A DNA stretch of 64,000 bases, taken from Arthrobacter antibioticus. GTDB taxonomy: Bacteria > Actinomycetota > Actinomycetes > Actinomycetales > Micrococcaceae. A model generated the notes under the pieces. It was given only the letters and a program-made list of their open reading frames with translations, was not told where the DNA came from and made no database searches. Positions 62,365-64,000 of the stretch are shown in pieces (position 1 is the stretch's first letter; each line of letters begins with the position of its first letter). The stretch lies in the NCBI RefSeq assembly GCF_030063205.1, contig NZ_JASISQ010000005.1:124001-188000 (forward strand), written 5' to 3'. A program made the translations under genes and the position numbers.

Positions 62365-64000
62365 GAGGCACCTTCCGTTTCTGCCCCGGCGGAAACGCTC
62401 CGGGCATCTTCGTGCTTGTGGCTGGCCCAAAAATGGTCAGTTGTCACACCGTCACGGGTGATGGGAACAAAAGCCAACTTCTGGGACGGATCAGCGTCTG
62501 GGCGCTGGGAACGGCCGGCAAACCGGTCCCCGGTAGCGAACTCACGAGGTGAGGGAACTGTGCCGGGGATCTGGTGCAGGCGGACGGCGTCGGACTCGAT
62601 GGAGAGTACCGCGCCCAGGAGGCCACGAGTGTATTCGTGGGTGGGATGTGCCAGCAGTTCAGAAGCCTGCGCGGATTCCACCACCTGGCCGGCGTACATG
62701 ACGGTGATCTTGTGTGCCAAGGAGGCCACCAAGGCCAGATCGTGGCTGACAAAGACCATGGCGAAACCAAGCTGTTCGCGCAGTTCGTTGAGCAGATCAA
62801 CAACCTGTTTTTGCACTGTGACGTCCAAGGCTGTGGTGGGCTCATCGGCAACCACAATCTTCGGTGAGCGGGACAAAGCCATCGCGATCAATACGCGCTG
62901 ACGCTGGCCGCCGGAAAGTTCGTGCGGGTAGCTCCTGAGCGTACGTACCGGATCCAGCTTGACCATTTCAAGCAACTCCGCAGGAGTCTTGCGACCGTTG
63001 CGGCGGGTGAGCTGTAACATCTGGTCCTTGATCAGCATCGACGGGTTCAGGGAGCTCAGCGCATCCTGGTAAACCATGGCGATTTGTTCGCCACGCAGAC
63101 CTTCATAGGCTTTGTTGGAGGCCGCCTTGGTGACTGGATCCAGAAGTTCCAAACCATCGAATGTGATGGAACCGGTAACCTCGGCAGTCTTGGGCAACAA
63201 GCCCATGACGGCCAGGGAGGTGATGGACTTGCCACACCCCGATTCACCGACCAAGCCCATCGTTTCTCCTTCACGGACAGTGAACGAGACGTTCTCCACA
63301 ATGGCGGTAGCGTCATAGCGGCCGGGGAAGCGGATGGAGAGGTTCTTCACTTCCAGGATCACGCGTGCTTCCGGGCCTACCTGCGGGAGGCGATCCGAGC
63401 GTGAAATCTCCACGGCTTGGAGTTGGCGCAGCTCCTTATCCAGCGCAGCAAACGGGTCCTCGATCGCAGCACGGGCTGTGGCATCGGCCTTAGCCAAGGC
63501 AACAGCGGCGGCTGCCGAACCGTCGTCGTCCTTCACCGGAGCAGCCTTCTTGATACGCGGGTTGACCATGGCATCAGTGAGGCCTTCGGCCAGAATATTC
63601 AAGGCCAGCACCGTCAGCAGGATCACCAGGCCGGCAAAGGTGGTTGCCCACCATCCGCCCGAAAGCACTAGGTTACGCCCGTAGGAGATGACGTTGCCCC
63701 AGGAGGGATCGGGGTCCTGAATACCGGCGCCCAAGAAGGACAGGGAGGCTTCCAAAATGATCGCGTCAGCCACCATGACTGTAGCGAAGACCAGCACGGG
63801 AGCCGCCGTGTTGCGCACAATGTGCTTGAGCATGATGTGTGTGCGACCGGCACCAATGACACGCTCTGCACGCACGTAATCCTCGCCATACTGCGCAAGG
63901 ACGTTGGCGCGGACCACACGGGCAATCTGCGGGGTGTAAATGATGGCGATGGCAATGATAATTGTTGGTACCGAGTTGCCAAAAGCTGTCAGTAGTACGG
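62361..64000 (-). CDS. Fused ABC permease-ATPase (DppC-DppD-like), 5' end beyond window
   Basis: The visible part (about 546 codons, continuing past the edge) is an OppC/DppC-type permease with the EAA-like loop SLSFLGAGIQDPDPSWGN, joined by an Ala/Asp-rich linker to a full ATPase (GLVGESGCGKS, ELSGGQRQRVLIAMAL, VVADEPTTALD, FVSHD). Permease and ATPase thus form one polypeptide with OppF-like protein as the second ATPase. Such fusions are known in Micrococcaceae. Gene starts outside this window. Confidence 0.92.
   Translation of the reverse strand, partial: VLLTAFGNSVPTIIIAIAIIYTPQIARVVRANVLAQYGEDYVRAERVIGAGRTHIMLKHIVRNTAAPVLVFATVMVADAIILEASLSFLGAGIQDPDPSWGNVISYGRNLVLSGGWWATTFAGLVILLTVLALNILAEGLTDAMVNPRIKKAAPVKDDDGSAAAAVALAKADATARAAIEDPFAALDKELRQLQAVEISRSDRLPQVGPEARVILEVKNLSIRFPGRYDATAIVENVSFTVREGETMGLVGESGCGKSITSLAVMGLLPKTAEVTGSITFDGLELLDPVTKAASNKAYEGLRGEQIAMVYQDALSSLNPSMLIKDQMLQLTRRNGRKTPAELLEMVKLDPVRTLRSYPHELSGGQRQRVLIAMALSRSPKIVVADEPTTALDVTVQKQVVDLLNELREQLGFAMVFVSHDLALVASLAHKITVMYAGQVVESAQASELLAHPTHEYTRGLLGAVLSIESDAVRLHQIPGTVPSPREFATGDRFAGRSQRPDADPSQKLAFVPITRDGVTTDHFWASHKHEDARSVSAGAETEGAS

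Overview
The window looks like chromosome of an actinobacterium, most likely Micrococcaceae and Arthrobacter-like. The reasons are the fairly high GC, frequent GTG and TTG starts, ATGA/GTGA gene overlaps, actinobacterial families (DUF4916, DUF4232, DUF6286, Lhr helicase, Nei2, TrcRS-like kinase and regulator) and a homoprotocatechuate dioxygenase that reads, from memory, almost like the Brevibacterium fuscum and Arthrobacter globiformis enzymes. I see no rRNA, CRISPR array, insertion sequence or prophage. The single tRNA is tRNA-Ser(CGA).

Layout. 1-9.2 kb: a minus-strand homoprotocatechuate (3,4-dihydroxyphenylacetate) catabolic operon (a fused FAH-RraA enzyme, a GntR regulator, hpaE, hpaD), then an IclR regulator, an MFS carrier with a divergent LysR, and a DUF2127/ketopantoate-reductase pair. 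9.2-21.8 kb: housekeeping and accessory genes, including an unrecognised 435-residue protein, an oxidoreductase, an alpha/beta hydrolase, a yhhQ-tgt queuosine salvage pair, SRPBCC, Nudix-like, VOC and YdeI proteins, an Lrp regulator divergent from a trans-sulfuration PLP enzyme, and a cytosolic GH76 protein. 21.9-25.7 kb: an SDR, acyl-CoA dehydrogenase and ThDP-enzyme operon. 25.8-30.4 kb: DUF1684, SRPBCC and ppc, closed by a striking gapless palindromic terminator.

30.8-35.35 kb: a ten-gene, tightly coupled envelope-stress cluster. It holds two Asp23/Gls24 proteins, a small membrane protein, two AmaP-like membrane proteins, CsbD, GlsB/YeaQ, an ECF sigma factor, a zinc-finger anti-sigma protein fused to an Asp23-like domain, and a last small Asp23-like protein. 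A perfect CRP-type site lies upstream. This is the best candidate in the window for a little-described system.

35.4-42.8 kb: pseudouridine synthase, Nei2 glycosylase and Lhr helicase. 42.8-47.5 kb: a lipoprotein and a two-component system in one run with a Met/His-rich membrane protein and a YcnI-type copper-binding protein. 47.6-51.8 kb: tRNA-Ser, a winged-helix gene broken by two frameshifts, a lipoprotein, tadA, upp, and a secreted lytic-transglycosylase-like gene behind a convincing c-di-AMP (ydaO) riboswitch. 51.8-58.6 kb: MarR-MFS, a long AT-richer gap, a receiver-less OmpR-type regulator, sixA, and a YhgE/Pip membrane protein with a degenerate ABC ATPase. 58.8-64 kb: nanE-nanK-nanA-like sialic-acid genes and a peptide-type ABC transporter whose permease and ATPase are fused; it runs off the window end.

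Intergenic spaces carry recurrent hairpins: two covarying gapless palindromes after ppc and upp, a set with ACGCTCC/GGAGCGT arms, and a 45-bp element present twice. These suggest dispersed structured repeats in this genome. All product names are from reading translations; no search was run.
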